From positions 1 through 63,941 of the forward strand of contig JAGCUO010000096.1 in the NCBI GenBank assembly GCA_017962825.1: a stretch of 63,941 nucleotides of DNA, read 5' to 3'. The DNA comes from Lachnospiraceae bacterium (GTDB lineage Bacteria > Bacillota > Clostridia > Lachnospirales > Lachnospiraceae). The notes under the pieces were generated by a model that saw only the letters and a list, made by a program, of their open reading frames with translations, ran no database searches and was not told the DNA's origin. The translations under genes were made by a program, and so were the position numbers. Shown here piece after piece: positions 9,022-18,673 of the stretch. The first letter of the stretch is position 1. The number at the start of each line of letters is the position of its first letter.

Positions 9022-9050
9022 ACTATATCATAAGGGGTAATTTTTTGAAA
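9022..9050 (-). promoter_or_regulatory. Possible promoter of the decarboxylase operon
   Basis: On the minus strand a TATAGT -10 box lies 17 bp after a weak TTTCAA -35 box, about 75 bp upstream of the MmdA-like start codon. It is the only reasonable match between the palindromic element and the first gene. Confidence 0.35.
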
Positions 9051-9110
9051 GTGAAATTCAGAGTCAAATCTTGTTATTTTTTATCTGTCCGTGCACAAAA
9101 AATTACCATA

Positions 9111-9176
9111 TGACAATGGGGACGTACACCTCTGTCAGGAAGAATCTCCTGACAGAGGTGTACGTCCCCATTGTCA
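9111..9176. repeat. 66-bp palindromic REP-like element, copy 2
   Basis: A perfect 30-bp inverted repeat around a 6-base loop; inner arms cacctctgtcagga / tcctgacagaggtg. It begins 10 bp past the scpB stop codon. On the minus strand a modest T-run (ATTTTTTG) follows, the only copy with one. Confidence 0.92.
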
Positions 9177-9186
9177 TATATAATCA

Positions 9187-9756
9187 TCAGATATCCAGTT
9201 TTACGCTTATCTCGGCTTCCGCCTCTTTCTTATACTCCTCCACCTGATCGGGGGTGATCTGAGGCAGGTCGCTTATGGATGTTACACCGAAGCATCTCAG
9301 GAAATTCTCGGTAGTTCCGAAAAGAATGGGCTTACCGGGAGCATCCAGTCTTCCGAACTCTTTGATAAGGTCGTACTCAAGGAGCTTGTTTACCGCATGC
9401 TCACAGGATACGCCTCGGATCTTCTCGATCTCGATCCTGGTAACGGGCTGTTTGTAAGCAATGATAGAAAGGGTTTCAAGCACGGTATCGGAAAGAGTGA
9501 ACCTGGGCTTTGACTTGGTGACCTTTATCAGATAGTCGTAGTTATCAGGCTTGGTACAGAGCTGTACGGAATCCTCAAGCTTTACAAGCTGAACTCCGCA
9601 TGCGGGATTCTCATATTTAACGGTGAGCTCGTCCAGCGCATCGTTTATCTCACCCTCTGTCACTTCCAACACATCGGCAAGTTTCTTGATCTCTACCGAA
9701 TCGCCGAGAGCAAACAGTATACTTTCTATTGCACTTTCAATCGCAGTTAATTCCAT
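9187..9756 (-). CDS. scpB: Segregation and condensation protein B
   Basis: Kleisin-associated winged-helix protein of the SMC-ScpAB condensin, acting in chromosome segregation. The 189 residues contain the ScpB core TLSIIAYKQPVTRIEIEKIR and RGVSCEHAVNKLLEYDLIKE. Length is normal. The start codon overlaps the scpA stop by one base (TGATG), consistent with coupled, balanced synthesis of the complex. Confidence 0.95.
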   Translation of the reverse strand: MELTAIESAIESILFALGDSVEIKKLADVLEVTEGEINDALDELTVKYENPACGVQLVKLEDSVQLCTKPDNYDYLIKVTKSKPRFTLSDTVLETLSIIAYKQPVTRIEIEKIRGVSCEHAVNKLLEYDLIKEFGRLDAPGKPILFGTTENFLRCFGVTSISDLPQITPDQVEEYKKEAEAEISVKLDI

Positions 9757-10559
9757 CAGTTTTCGTATCCTTCGCTAACTTCCGCGGCAGCCGCCTCTTC
9801 GACGGGCTTGTCCGCCAGATTCGATGTGATCAGAATATCGTCTTCAATGTTTTCCTGAGATACGGTGATATCTCCGCTCTTCATCAGCTCAAGCACGATA
9901 AGAAACGTAACTATAAGCTCTGCGCGGCTGCGCTGTTTTTCAAGAAGCTTTCTGAACGAGAAAGTCTTGTGTTCCATCGCGAATGCCTTTACAAAAAGTG
10001 TCTTGGCATCCATATCGATCTCATCTTTTTCGATATTGCCGTATCTGCTTCTTATGGGATCGATCCTGTCTTCCTGTCTCATGAGCATTGCTTTGAATAT
10101 CTCATGAAGCTTGGGAAGAGTCATATCACCGCGAAGCTCATCATAATCGATGGGAGCTTCGTAATCTTTGACCTCATCGGGGAGGATCTTCTTGGTCCTG
10201 AATAGAACCTGTGCCGCAGTCATCTGTCTGTCCTTAAGTTCCATGGACAGCTGGCGAGCCATCTTATACTCAAGAAGCTGCTGAACAAGTTCCGCCCTGG
10301 GATCCTCGGGCTCTCCTTCCTCATTCTCCTCTACGGGAAGGAGCATCTTGCACTTGATATCCAGAAGAGTCGCAGCCATAACAAGGAACTCGCTGCAGAT
10401 ATCCATGTTCTCTTCCTTCATCTGTTTGATGTACTCAAGGTACTGAGCCGTTATCTCCACGATGGGAATATCGTATATATCTATTTTATTTTTTTCGATC
10501 AGATGAAGGAGAAGGTCAAGCGGCCCCTCGAACACCTGAAGCTTAACAGGTATAGCCAT
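9756..10559 (-). CDS. scpA: Segregation and condensation protein A
   Basis: Kleisin subunit of the SMC-ScpAB condensin (267 residues). The N-terminal family signature VFEGPLDLLLHLIEKNKIDIYDIPI and LVMAATLLDIKCKMLLP are clear, and the C-terminal winged helix (about residues 190-245) is present. Lies in a metallophosphoesterase-scpA-scpB operon with a 12-bp gap upstream and a one-base overlap downstream. Confidence 0.95.
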   Translation of the reverse strand: MAIPVKLQVFEGPLDLLLHLIEKNKIDIYDIPIVEITAQYLEYIKQMKEENMDICSEFLVMAATLLDIKCKMLLPVEENEEGEPEDPRAELVQQLLEYKMARQLSMELKDRQMTAAQVLFRTKKILPDEVKDYEAPIDYDELRGDMTLPKLHEIFKAMLMRQEDRIDPIRSRYGNIEKDEIDMDAKTLFVKAFAMEHKTFSFRKLLEKQRSRAELIVTFLIVLELMKSGDITVSQENIEDDILITSNLADKPVEEAAAAEVSEGYEN

Positions 10560-10571
10560 AACAGTTTCAGA

Positions 10572-11471
10572 TTATACTCCACCTGTGGGTTTTAAATCAA
10601 TTACTACAAGTTCCCCGGGGTTAAAGACCCTGACAGGGATCGAATGGGTGCCAAGTCCTCTGGAAATGATGACATGCCGCCCGTTTATGTCAAATCTCCC
10701 CGCATCATATTTGGGGAAAAGAGAAAGCTTCGGGGAAAATACCCCTCTCATTATATGAGCGCCCTCTTCTTTCTTTTTATGGGATACGGGAACCGGGATC
10801 CTTACGAGTCCTCCGTGGAGATGTCCGCACAAGGTTATATCCGCTCCGTACTCCGCATAAGTTTCCGAATAAACCGGATTATGAGCCAGCAGAATATTGT
10901 AGGCTTCCGGGTCCGGCTTTCCCACGGTTTCCTCTATATAAGAAGGTTCCATTGAGGTAGCCTTCATTCTTTTATAATATCTTCTGTCCGCGGAAAAAGA
11001 GATCACGTTAAGTCCGGTACCTTCCAATGAAAAAACACCGTTTTCAGTGATGGATATACCTGCACTTTCAAGTGACTTGGTATATTTCTCCCAGGCATCT
11101 CCGTAGGTATCCGGATATATCTTAAGTCTCAATTCGTGGTTTCCGTATGCATAAACCAATGGGAAGGATTTGCCCAGTTCCTTGATAAATCTCTCTACTT
11201 TACCAGTTTCTTTACCCGGGCGGGCCGTGATCATATCTCCGCCGATAAGTACCAGATGGGGAGACAGCTCTTTGATCTTTTCAAGCAAAAAAGTACCGCC
11301 CTCTCCATACATCTTACAGTGAAGATCGCTCAGGAACACTATCCTTACTTCCTTCTTGACCTTCCTGCTTTCGAATTTATATGCAGAGACCGTAAATCTG
11401 CTCGTATCAAATACGATTACCCAGATAAAAAATATGATAATGGAGACAATCAGCCATATCAGGATATCCAA
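10572..11471 (-). CDS. Membrane-anchored metallophosphoesterase
   Basis: Calcineurin-like phosphoesterase of the YkuE/YaeI type, 299 residues. One N-terminal membrane helix (residues 2-20) is followed by all metal-site motifs: SDLHC (Asp49, His51), IGGDM, YGNHE and CGHLHGG. The substrate is unknown; some relatives act on UDP-2,3-diacylglucosamine or lipid-linked phosphates. The start is TTG: no ATG is near, and AAGGAGAGG lies just upstream. It starts a transcript with scpA and scpB, directly after the rpsU terminator. Confidence 0.87.
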   Translation of the reverse strand: MDILIWLIVSIIIFFIWVIVFDTSRFTVSAYKFESRKVKKEVRIVFLSDLHCKMYGEGGTFLLEKIKELSPHLVLIGGDMITARPGKETGKVERFIKELGKSFPLVYAYGNHELRLKIYPDTYGDAWEKYTKSLESAGISITENGVFSLEGTGLNVISFSADRRYYKRMKATSMEPSYIEETVGKPDPEAYNILLAHNPVYSETYAEYGADITLCGHLHGGLVRIPVPVSHKKKEEGAHIMRGVFSPKLSLFPKYDAGRFDINGRHVIISRGLGTHSIPVRVFNPGELVVIDLKPTGGV

Positions 11472-11492
11472 GACCTCTCCTTACCGTCTGAG

Positions 11493-11526
11493 ATAAAAAA
11501 AGGCCCCCGTTTATTTTCAGGGGCCT
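11493..11526 (-). terminator. Rho-independent terminator of rpsU
   Basis: Stem aggcccc / ggggcct (11501-11507 and 11520-11526); on the minus strand the stem is followed by a TTTTTTAT run. It lies 9 bp past the rpsU stop codon. Confidence 0.9.
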
Positions 11527-11535
11527 CGTCGGAAC

Positions 11536-11712
11536 TTAGTTATACTTGCGCTTTCTTGCAGCTTCAGACTTCTTCTTACGCTTTACGCTGGGCTTCTCAT
11601 AATGCTCACGCTTACGGATCTCCTGCTGAATGCCTGCCTTTGCGCAGCTTCTCTTGAAGCGGCGAAGAGCGCTGTCAAGTGATTCGTTCTCTTTAACCTG
11701 TACTGATGACAT
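11536..11712 (-). CDS. rpsU: 30S ribosomal protein S21
   Basis: A 58-residue basic protein, read directly from the bases: it begins [20 protein letters not shown] and ends in a run of Lys/Arg ([15 protein letters not shown]). This is the standard bacterial S21 sequence and length. The ribosome site is GGGAGGTAAG upstream of ATG. It forms a single-gene transcript with its own promoter and terminator. Confidence 0.95.
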   Translation of the reverse strand: MSSVQVKENESLDSALRRFKRSCAKAGIQQEIRKREHYEKPSVKRKKKSEAARKRKYN

Positions 11713-11791
11713 TTTCTCTTACCTCCCTTCAGTCCCTTTGTACTGCAGGGTTATTCTAATAATTTATTTTACGCTAAACGCGTACTTTGAA

Positions 11792-11821
11792 AGTATATAT
11801 TGGGGAATATCAAAAAGTCAA
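11792..11821 (-). promoter_or_regulatory. Promoter of rpsU
   Basis: Minus-strand TTGACT -35 box, 18-bp spacer and TATACT -10 box, about 80 bp upstream of the rpsU ATG. It begins 8 bp below the 3' end of the neighbouring gene. Confidence 0.55.
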
Positions 11822-11828
11822 GGCTTTT

Positions 11829-12935
11829 TTAATTCCCGAAGGTATTATTGTTGTTATTATCGGAATTCTGAGCATAAACATCACGCCAGTCATTAGTGGT
11901 GTTTGCGGCATTCTGGTCACCGTAAAGGGTCTGGGTGTTATATGCGTCATAAGCCGAAGAAGCGTTCTGAGTATCGGTGCTTCCGAAGGGATTGTATGTC
12001 TCAAAGGTTGCTCCCTCGGGAACAATGGGAACAAGAAGTTTGTCTCCGTCTGCAATATTCTTGGCTGCCAGCTTCTTGGAAGTGGGATTTACAACAAGCA
12101 CAGCTACCAGTCCTACGATAAACAGGATCAGTTCAAGTGCAATATCTCCCAAAATCTCTGCTTCAACGATTATCTCAAGTATATCGCTCACATAAGGAAT
12201 TGCGGTAAAAAGCGAAATCCCGAAATAATCGGTTGCAAGCATGCATCCAAGCAGGTAAACATACAGGAATACACCCACAAGGCTTATCAGGAAATGGCAG
12301 ATGGTACCACCGGTTCCATAGGGACCTTTGCCAAATTTGAAAGCATATCCGACAGCGAAAGGCATTCCGAAATAAAGAGGATAAATGACGTAACTTGCAT
12401 GATAACGAATGAGTGCTGTAATGAATACCCATACGATCATACATACAAGCGCTGCCAGAATACCGGTTACAAAATTGCCGTCAAAGCTGTTGAGATTTGT
12501 GAGCTGGGATGTCTTCTCTCTCTCATAGCATGCTCTGTGCATCTTGATGGCTGTATTGTTTTTATACAGACCTACGGTATCGCATCCGCTCATGTTGCAG
12601 TAAGGGCACTGATCAACGTTGAAATAAGCGGCATTATTGGCAATTATGTCCCTGAACTGCTGATACTGTTCAACAGCCTTAAATGAATTACCGAATGTAA
12701 AAGTAATCGAAGTTCCGTTATTTCTGGGTTTAGCCAGCTTAACAGCACTTGCGGCATTCTTAAGAACGTTACATGCAGACTCAGCGGATGTTTTGCTGGA
12801 TGCAAAGACAGTCGCAATCGCAGTACCGTTACTGTTCCAAACTCTTACGGGAACTCCGGAAACAACATCAATTGCGTTTATTCCGGATGATTTAAGACCA
12901 TATGAATTAACAATATTTAAATACGCGTTCGCCAT
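11829..12935 (-). CDS. Hypothetical zinc-ribbon membrane protein
   Basis: Not recognised. Seen in 368 residues: an N-terminal soluble domain (about 1-115), a possible zinc knuckle CPYCNMSGCD with a following HRACYE, four or five membrane helices (about 155-290), and a polar Asn/Gln-rich C-terminal tail ending NNNNNTFGN. The ATG at 12935 is preceded by GGAGGGG. It follows alaS by 20 bp and may share its transcript. It is AT-richer and more low-complexity than its neighbours. Confidence 0.7.
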   Translation of the reverse strand: MANAYLNIVNSYGLKSSGINAIDVVSGVPVRVWNSNGTAIATVFASSKTSAESACNVLKNAASAVKLAKPRNNGTSITFTFGNSFKAVEQYQQFRDIIANNAAYFNVDQCPYCNMSGCDTVGLYKNNTAIKMHRACYEREKTSQLTNLNSFDGNFVTGILAALVCMIVWVFITALIRYHASYVIYPLYFGMPFAVGYAFKFGKGPYGTGGTICHFLISLVGVFLYVYLLGCMLATDYFGISLFTAIPYVSDILEIIVEAEILGDIALELILFIVGLVAVLVVNPTSKKLAAKNIADGDKLLVPIVPEGATFETYNPFGSTDTQNASSAYDAYNTQTLYGDQNAANTTNDWRDVYAQNSDNNNNNTFGN

Positions 12936-12955
12936 CAATTCCCCTCCATTGATAA

Positions 12956-15610
12956 TCAGTTAATTTGTCCTTCAAGCACCTTGGCTGCTTCAGATACAGC
13001 CTTATCGATTCCGGACGGATCTTTACCGCCGGCCTGAGCCATGTTAGGTCTTCCGCCACCGCCGCCTCCGACCATGGGAGCAAGAGCTTTGATAAGGTTT
13101 CCTGCATGGGCACCTGCCTTAACAGCTCCGTCGGTAGCCATGGCAACGATATTAACCTTGCCGTCGGCCTCGGAAAACAGAACAACTACGCCTTCTCCGA
13201 TCTTAGCTTTAGTCTGATCTCCGAGATCTCTTAAACCGTTCATATCCACGTCCTTAAGGCCGGTAGCTACAAGTTTAACTCCCTTGATCTCTTTAACCTG
13301 ATCGGTCACATCTCCGAGAGCATCCTTTGCAGCCTTGCTCTTAAGAGATTCAAGCTCGGAATTAAGAGACTTGATCTCTTCATTCATCTGAGCAATACGA
13401 TTAGACAACTGCTCAGGAGAAGTCTTGGCAGTCTTGGAAGCCTCCGCAAGAAGCTTAGCCTGCTCTTCATAATATGCGATCACATTAGCTGCCGTAACAG
13501 CCTCGATACGTCTTACACCCGCAGCAACTCCGCTCTCAGACAGGATCTTAAAAGATGCGATCTGACCGGTCTTCTGTACATGAGTACCGCCGCAGAGCTC
13601 AACAGACCAGTCGCCTACATTTACGACTCTTACGGTATCGCCATACTTTTCTCCGAAGAGTGCCATTGCACCGGTAGCCTTTGCTTCCTCAATGCCCATG
13701 ACCTTGGTTACAACATCGAGATCCTCAGCGATCTTTTCATTAACGATCTGCTCCACCCTGACGATCTGCTCAGCGGTCATTGCCTGACCGTAGCTGAAGT
13801 CAAATCTGGTTCTGGTGCTGTCCTGATATGAACCCTTCTGATGCGCACCGTCTCCCAGGACTTCCTGAAGTGCCTTCTGAAGAAGGTGGGTTGCAGTGTG
13901 GTTCTTACAGGTGGCATTTCTGTTCTTTTTGCAAACGGAAAGAGTTACCTTGTCGCCCTTATTAAGAGTTCCCTTAGTAACCTTACCGATATGTCCGATC
14001 CTTCCGCCGGGAAGCTTAACAGCTTCTTCAACCGTAAACTCGGCTGTTGCGGTCTTAATGATACCGGTATCACCCTTCTGACCACCCATGGTTGCATAAA
14101 AAGGAGTCTTTACGGTTATGACGGTACCTTCCTGACCCTCGGAAATCGAATCAAGAAGTGACTCCTCACCAGCTATTGCAGCTACAGAATCCTCTGCCTC
14201 AAGGCAGTCATATCCGATGAACTCACTCTTAAGATTCTCATCAAGCTTATCGTAAACAGCAGGGCTGGTAAGCTTAGCGGAGAAGTTGGCATTTTCTCTG
14301 GCCTTAGCCTTCTGCTCTTCCATAGCAGTCTTGAAGCCTGCTTCGTCAACCTGAAGTCCTGCTTCCTCTGCAAGCTCCTGAGTGAGCTCTACGGGGAATC
14401 CGAAAGTATCATAGAGATAGAAAGCGTCCTTACCTTCGATCTGCTTAGAACCTGCGCTCTTAGCAGTATCAAGGATCTTCTTAAACTCAGCCATTCCGTT
14501 CTCGATGGTAGCTTCGAAACGATTGATCTCTTTCTTAAGCTCACCGAGGATGTAATCCTTGTTCTTAACAAGAAGAGGATATCCTTCGCTGTAGATGTCA
14601 TCGATATAAATGCTTGCTACGGAAAGGAGCTGGTCTGCATTAAGTCCGAGGCTTCTTCCGTGACGAACCGCACGGCGGATGAGTCTTCTGAGGATATAAC
14701 CTGCACCGGTATTATCGGGAAGAAGCTTAGCCTCATCACCGATGAGCATTACGCCTGTACGAAGGTGATCTGCTACGATACGCATGGAACGGGTATTCTT
14801 ATCTTCCGCGTCATACTTATATCCGCTAAGCTCTTCAATCTTTGCGATAACTGATGCAAAAAGTTCGGTCTTATATACATCGTCGAGTCCGTTAAGGAAT
14901 GCGAAGTTTCTCTCAAGTCCCCACCCGGTATCAACGTTCTTCTGCTTAAGAGGAGTAAGATGTCCGTCGTGATGCTTCTCATACTGCATGAATACGTCGT
15001 TACCGACCTCTGTGTATCTTCCGCAGTGGCATCCGGGCTTACAATCAGGTCCGCAGGGAGCTTTGGTATCGTCAATAAAGAACATCTCGGAGTCGGGTCC
15101 GCAGGGGCCGTACTCAAGTCCCCACCAGTTATCCTCGGCAGGAAGGAAGAAAATGTTCTCTTTTTTAAATCCGCTCATTTCACGGAACTTGGCACCTTCT
15201 TCGTCTCTGGGCGCATTCTCGTCGCCTTCGAATACGGTTGCCGCAAGGTGATCCGCATCAAAACCGAAAACCTGGGTAAGAAGCTCGTAGCTCCACTTGC
15301 ATCTGTCTTCCTTGAAATAATCTCCAAGGCTCCAGCTTCCCATCATCTCGAAGAAGGTAAGATGGCTCTTATCGCCTACGGAATCGATATCGTTGGTTCT
15401 GACACAGCCCTGGATATTGCAGAGTCTGGTTCCCTTAGGATGCTTTTCTCCGAGAAGATAAGGCATCAGGGGCTGCATTCCGGCTACGTTGAACATAACA
15501 CCTGTAGATCCGTCGGATACAAGTGATACAGCACCGATATCTACATGTCCGCGCTCCTTATAAAAGTTAAGCCATGCATTTCTTAATTCGTTGTAGGTAA
15601 ATTTTTTCAT
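12956..15610 (-). CDS. alaS: Alanyl-tRNA synthetase
   Basis: Charges tRNA-Ala. The 884 residues show the class II catalytic core, the editing domain zinc motifs HTATHLL and CGGTH, a coiled-coil segment (about residues 725-770) and a C-terminal DHHA1 domain with the glycine-rich VGGGGGGRPNMAQAGG. The ATG at 15610 starts the usual MKKFTYNELRNAWL and has TTGGAG upstream; the frame extends 36 codons further without a family match. No T-box leader motif was found upstream. Confidence 0.96.
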   Translation of the reverse strand: MKKFTYNELRNAWLNFYKERGHVDIGAVSLVSDGSTGVMFNVAGMQPLMPYLLGEKHPKGTRLCNIQGCVRTNDIDSVGDKSHLTFFEMMGSWSLGDYFKEDRCKWSYELLTQVFGFDADHLAATVFEGDENAPRDEEGAKFREMSGFKKENIFFLPAEDNWWGLEYGPCGPDSEMFFIDDTKAPCGPDCKPGCHCGRYTEVGNDVFMQYEKHHDGHLTPLKQKNVDTGWGLERNFAFLNGLDDVYKTELFASVIAKIEELSGYKYDAEDKNTRSMRIVADHLRTGVMLIGDEAKLLPDNTGAGYILRRLIRRAVRHGRSLGLNADQLLSVASIYIDDIYSEGYPLLVKNKDYILGELKKEINRFEATIENGMAEFKKILDTAKSAGSKQIEGKDAFYLYDTFGFPVELTQELAEEAGLQVDEAGFKTAMEEQKAKARENANFSAKLTSPAVYDKLDENLKSEFIGYDCLEAEDSVAAIAGEESLLDSISEGQEGTVITVKTPFYATMGGQKGDTGIIKTATAEFTVEEAVKLPGGRIGHIGKVTKGTLNKGDKVTLSVCKKNRNATCKNHTATHLLQKALQEVLGDGAHQKGSYQDSTRTRFDFSYGQAMTAEQIVRVEQIVNEKIAEDLDVVTKVMGIEEAKATGAMALFGEKYGDTVRVVNVGDWSVELCGGTHVQKTGQIASFKILSESGVAAGVRRIEAVTAANVIAYYEEQAKLLAEASKTAKTSPEQLSNRIAQMNEEIKSLNSELESLKSKAAKDALGDVTDQVKEIKGVKLVATGLKDVDMNGLRDLGDQTKAKIGEGVVVLFSEADGKVNIVAMATDGAVKAGAHAGNLIKALAPMVGGGGGGRPNMAQAGGKDPSGIDKAVSEAAKVLEGQIN

Positions 15611-16128
15611 CTCATTACTCCAATAGCGAGCTATACTGCTCTGCTTTTTTGACTTTAAAGCCAAGATTTTATGACAGGGAAAATGCGGACTCCATAGAAG
15701 CGTTCTATGAGGCGACACACATCAATTTTCCGTGTAATTCAGGATTTTGATGTTCTAAATCGCTTTACAAACCTGCTGCATACTCCCGAAGCATCGCAAA
15801 TTTGAGTTTCTTACTTTTTTGATGCTTTTTTTTCTTCTATTTAGGAACTCAAAGCATCAAAAAACGGAATCCTGCTGTTTTTCGATGCTTTATCTGCCTT
15901 AAAGCGATATATTAAGCATCAAATTTGGATACTTTCTCCGTTTCCGATGCTTGATTTGCTTTAATACGATGCAAAAAGCATCAAATTGGAATACTTTCTT
16001 TGTTTTCGATGCTTGATCCGCCATAAAGCAAGGCACCGGGCATCAAATTCGGATATTTTCTCTGTTTTCGATGCTTTAACCTGAATGAGTCAGTAAGAAA
16101 AGTTCCCACTGACTCATCAAAAAACATC
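15611..16128. other. 518-bp gene-free region between glyQS and alaS
   Basis: No open frame with a ribosome site was found. The half nearest glyQS is occupied by the 62-bp tandem array; the half nearest alaS (15611-15785) shows no array, no T-box consensus and no convincing promoter. An 8-bp inverted repeat (gagtcagt / actgactc at 16087-16094 and 16108-16115) lies 13 bp past the glyQS stop codon but lacks a T-run. Confidence 0.6.
15791..16076. repeat. Tandem array of 62-bp inverted-repeat units
   Basis: Five units start with GCATC at 15791, 15854, 15916, 15978 and 16040, spaced 63, 62, 62 and 62 bp. Each unit has the form aaGCATCaaatttggatac ... cGATGCTT: two arms of an inverted repeat about 37 bp long, followed by a variable 25-bp spacer. 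The last three units agree best; the first is the most decayed. Confidence 0.88.
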
Positions 16129-17526
16129 TTAGAACATGAACTTATCAGCGAAGAAGGCATCAAGTTCGTCGATAGCGATACGCTCCTGCTCCATGGTGTC
16201 GCGGAAACGTACGGTTACCTTGTTATCGGTCTCGGAATCGAAGTCATAGGTTATGCAGAAAGGAGTACCGATCTCATCCTGACGGCGATATCTCTTTCCG
16301 ATGTTTCCTCTGTCATCGAATTCACAGTTATATCTCTTGGAAAGCTGAGCATAGATCTTCTCAGCGCCCTCATTAAGCTTCTTGGAAAGGGGAAGGATAC
16401 CAATCTTAACGGGAGCAAGTGCGGGATGGAAATGAAGCACTGTTCTGATATCGGGAGCTTCCTCGGTTCCGATGTTCTCTTCATCATATGCTGCGCAAAG
16501 GAAAGCGAGAACAACACGGTCCGCACCGAGTGAAGGCTCGATAACGTAAGGAAGGTATCTCTCATTAGTCTCATCATCGAAATAGGTAAGATCCTGGCCG
16601 GATACTTCCTGATGACGTCCGAGGTCGTAATCGGTTCTGTCAGCGATTCCCCAAAGTTCGCCCCATCCGAAGGGGAAGAGGAATTCGATGTCAGTGGTTC
16701 CTTTGGAATAGAAAGCAAGCTCTGCGGGATCGTGATCTCTGAGTCTCATCTCGTCTTCCTTAATTCCGAGAGAAATGAGCCAGTCACGGCAGAAGCCTCT
16801 CCAATACTGGAACCACTCAAGGTCTGTTCCGGGCTTGCAGAAGAATTCAAGCTCCATCTGCTCAAACTCTCTGGTACGGAAGGTGAAGTTTCCGGGAGTG
16901 ATCTCATTACGGAATGACTTACCAACCTGTGCGATACCGAAAGGAACCTTCTTACGGGAGGTTCTCTGAACATTCTTGAAGTTTACGAAAATACCCTGAG
17001 CAGTTTCGGGACGAAGATAAACCGTGTTCTTGGCATCCTCGGTTACACCCTGAAATGTCTTGAACATAAGGTTGAACTGTCTGATATCTGTGAAGTTATG
17101 CTTTCCGCAGGTAGGGCAGGGAATGGACTTTTCCTTAATAAAATCCATCATCTCCTGCTGTGAGAAAGCATCAATGGGCTTTTCGAGGGTGATCCCGTTT
17201 TCTGCACAGAAATCCTCGATAACTTTATCCGCACGGAATCTCTCGTGGCACTCTTTACAGTCCATGAGAGGATCGGAGAATCCTGCAAGGTGGCCTGAAG
17301 CAACCCAGGTCTGAGGATTCATGAGGATTGCACAGTCAACGCCTACATTGTGAGGGCTCTCCTGTACAAACTTGGTCCACCAAGCTTTCTTTACGTTGTT
17401 CTTAAGTTCAACGCCAAGATTTCCGTAATCCCAGGTATTTGCAAGTCCGCCGTAAATGTCGGATCCGGGATATATAAACCCTCTTCCTTTCGCAAGAGTT
17501 ACGATCTTTTCCATTGTCTTTTCCAT
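16129..17526 (-). CDS. glyQS: Glycyl-tRNA synthetase (single-chain)
   Basis: Class II GlyRS of the alpha2 type, 465 residues, charging tRNA-Gly. Characteristic stretches: [14 protein letters not shown] at the N-terminus, [28 protein letters not shown]-type motif 2 ([18 protein letters not shown]), and the C-terminal anticodon domain ending in a class II motif 3 region. AGGAAG lies 8 bp upstream of the ATG. No T-box was found in the short leader. Probably its own transcript; a diverged palindromic element lies upstream. Confidence 0.96.
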   Translation of the reverse strand: MEKTMEKIVTLAKGRGFIYPGSDIYGGLANTWDYGNLGVELKNNVKKAWWTKFVQESPHNVGVDCAILMNPQTWVASGHLAGFSDPLMDCKECHERFRADKVIEDFCAENGITLEKPIDAFSQQEMMDFIKEKSIPCPTCGKHNFTDIRQFNLMFKTFQGVTEDAKNTVYLRPETAQGIFVNFKNVQRTSRKKVPFGIAQVGKSFRNEITPGNFTFRTREFEQMELEFFCKPGTDLEWFQYWRGFCRDWLISLGIKEDEMRLRDHDPAELAFYSKGTTDIEFLFPFGWGELWGIADRTDYDLGRHQEVSGQDLTYFDDETNERYLPYVIEPSLGADRVVLAFLCAAYDEENIGTEEAPDIRTVLHFHPALAPVKIGILPLSKKLNEGAEKIYAQLSKRYNCEFDDRGNIGKRYRRQDEIGTPFCITYDFDSETDNKVTVRFRDTMEQERIAIDELDAFFADKFMF

Positions 17527-17612
17527 AATCTTCTTCCTTTCAGGGAAAAATTATCCACATACGGATTAAAATTTTATCACAGTAAAGTACTATCTTCAAG
17601 GGAATTAAAATA

Positions 17613-17694
17613 TGACGACAGCGGGGACGTTACTGTTATGTCATCAGGCGACAGATGTCACCATATTACAAAACAGCAACGTCCCCGCTGTCAT
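17613..17694. repeat. Diverged long palindromic REP-like element, copy 3
   Basis: Outer arms gacagcggggacgtt (17617-17631) and aacgtccccgctgtc (17678-17692) match the family, but the centre is longer (about 46 bp) and carries its own dyad (tgtcatc ... gatgtca). It lies 13 bp past the stop codon of the Ig-like lipoprotein gene. Confidence 0.8.
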
Positions 17695-17707
17695 CTATAA
17701 AAAAATA

Positions 17708-18661
17708 TTATTTTTCAGGTTCGAACATCATTGTCAGTCCGTTTTCAAAGAAAGCACCATCCATATCTTTGCCATCAAGGTAAAGTAAAAACGTTCCGGT
17801 ATCATAAATGGTACACTCTCTGGTTTCTCCCTCACCGGTCAGATAAAGAGTAGGATAATCTATAGTATATGTAAGATCATAGGAATATTCCTCTGCATCA
17901 CCGACAATATCTTCGCTGATGGCCTCAACCATTTCGTCTTTGTATTCCAGATATGTATCTATAAGAGATTCATCAAGTGTATCTCCTTCCATATCCGCAA
18001 TCAGACCGATGAACTGCAGGTAATTCTCATCAACATCCATCGCCTCGGCAAGATCTTTTCCGAATTGTGCCATGTCAAAACCGAGAACGGCAGACCCTTC
18101 CATGTCACTTGAAGGAGTAAATTCAAAATAGAAATTCAAGGAAATATTAAGACCAGCAAAGAATTCTACAACTTCATCAAGCTCATCATCGGGAAAGCCT
18201 ATAATCTCCCTCCAGACATCCTTGGTAAGTTCCACTTTGCAGACATAACGGTCAGCTTCGGGAAATTCGGTAACAGGCTCAGGAACAGGAGGTGCGGTAA
18301 CCTTGACGGTTATCTTAACATCATCGCATCCCTTGGCACTTACGGTAATCTTGGTCTTGCCTTCTGAAACAGCGGTAATGGTAATGATCTCATCATCTAT
18401 ATCCGCCTCGGCGATGTCTTCATCTTCTACTTCTATCTTAACCTTGGACAGATCATCGTAGTTTTCGATCTCGACTTCAAACTCTTCACCTGCTTCCAGT
18501 TCTACTTTCTTATCCGAAAGCTCGATGACGATTTCTTCTTCATCATCCTCTTCCTCCTGGCGGGAACCCGCATCATTTCCATGCGAGCCGATTGCAGGCA
18601 AGGAACATGCGGTAAGCATAAGTGAAAGGCAAAGTGCAAATAATCCGAATTTCTTTCTCAT
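17708..18661 (-). CDS. Ig-like (Big2) domain lipoprotein
   Basis: A 317-residue predicted surface lipoprotein: signal peptide with lipobox LTAC (Cys19), an acidic linker (about 30-45, EEEDDEEEI), a bacterial Ig-like Big2 domain (about 45-122, with AVSEGKTKITVSAKG), and a C-terminal domain of about 190 residues that was not recognised. GGAGG lies upstream of the ATG. It follows recO by 12 bp, so it probably rides on the era-recO transcript. Confidence 0.8.
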   Translation of the reverse strand: MRKKFGLFALCLSLMLTACSLPAIGSHGNDAGSRQEEEDDEEEIVIELSDKKVELEAGEEFEVEIENYDDLSKVKIEVEDEDIAEADIDDEIITITAVSEGKTKITVSAKGCDDVKITVKVTAPPVPEPVTEFPEADRYVCKVELTKDVWREIIGFPDDELDEVVEFFAGLNISLNFYFEFTPSSDMEGSAVLGFDMAQFGKDLAEAMDVDENYLQFIGLIADMEGDTLDESLIDTYLEYKDEMVEAISEDIVGDAEEYSYDLTYTIDYPTLYLTGEGETRECTIYDTGTFLLYLDGKDMDGAFFENGLTMMFEPEK

Positions 18662-18673
18662 GGTGCCTCCTAT

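Noticed and set aside
11787-12686. 299-codon plus-strand open frame opposite the zinc-ribbon membrane gene
   Set aside because: No family resemblance and no ribosome site; it mirrors a well-supported minus-strand gene.
15611-15790. T-box riboswitch upstream of alaS or glyQS
   Set aside because: The conserved T-box sequence (AGGGTGGNACCGCG) or its complement was not found in either leader.
15791-16076. Possible CRISPR array
   Set aside because: The 62-bp period consists of degenerate inverted repeats; there are no identical 25-40 bp repeats with unique spacers and no cas genes in the window.
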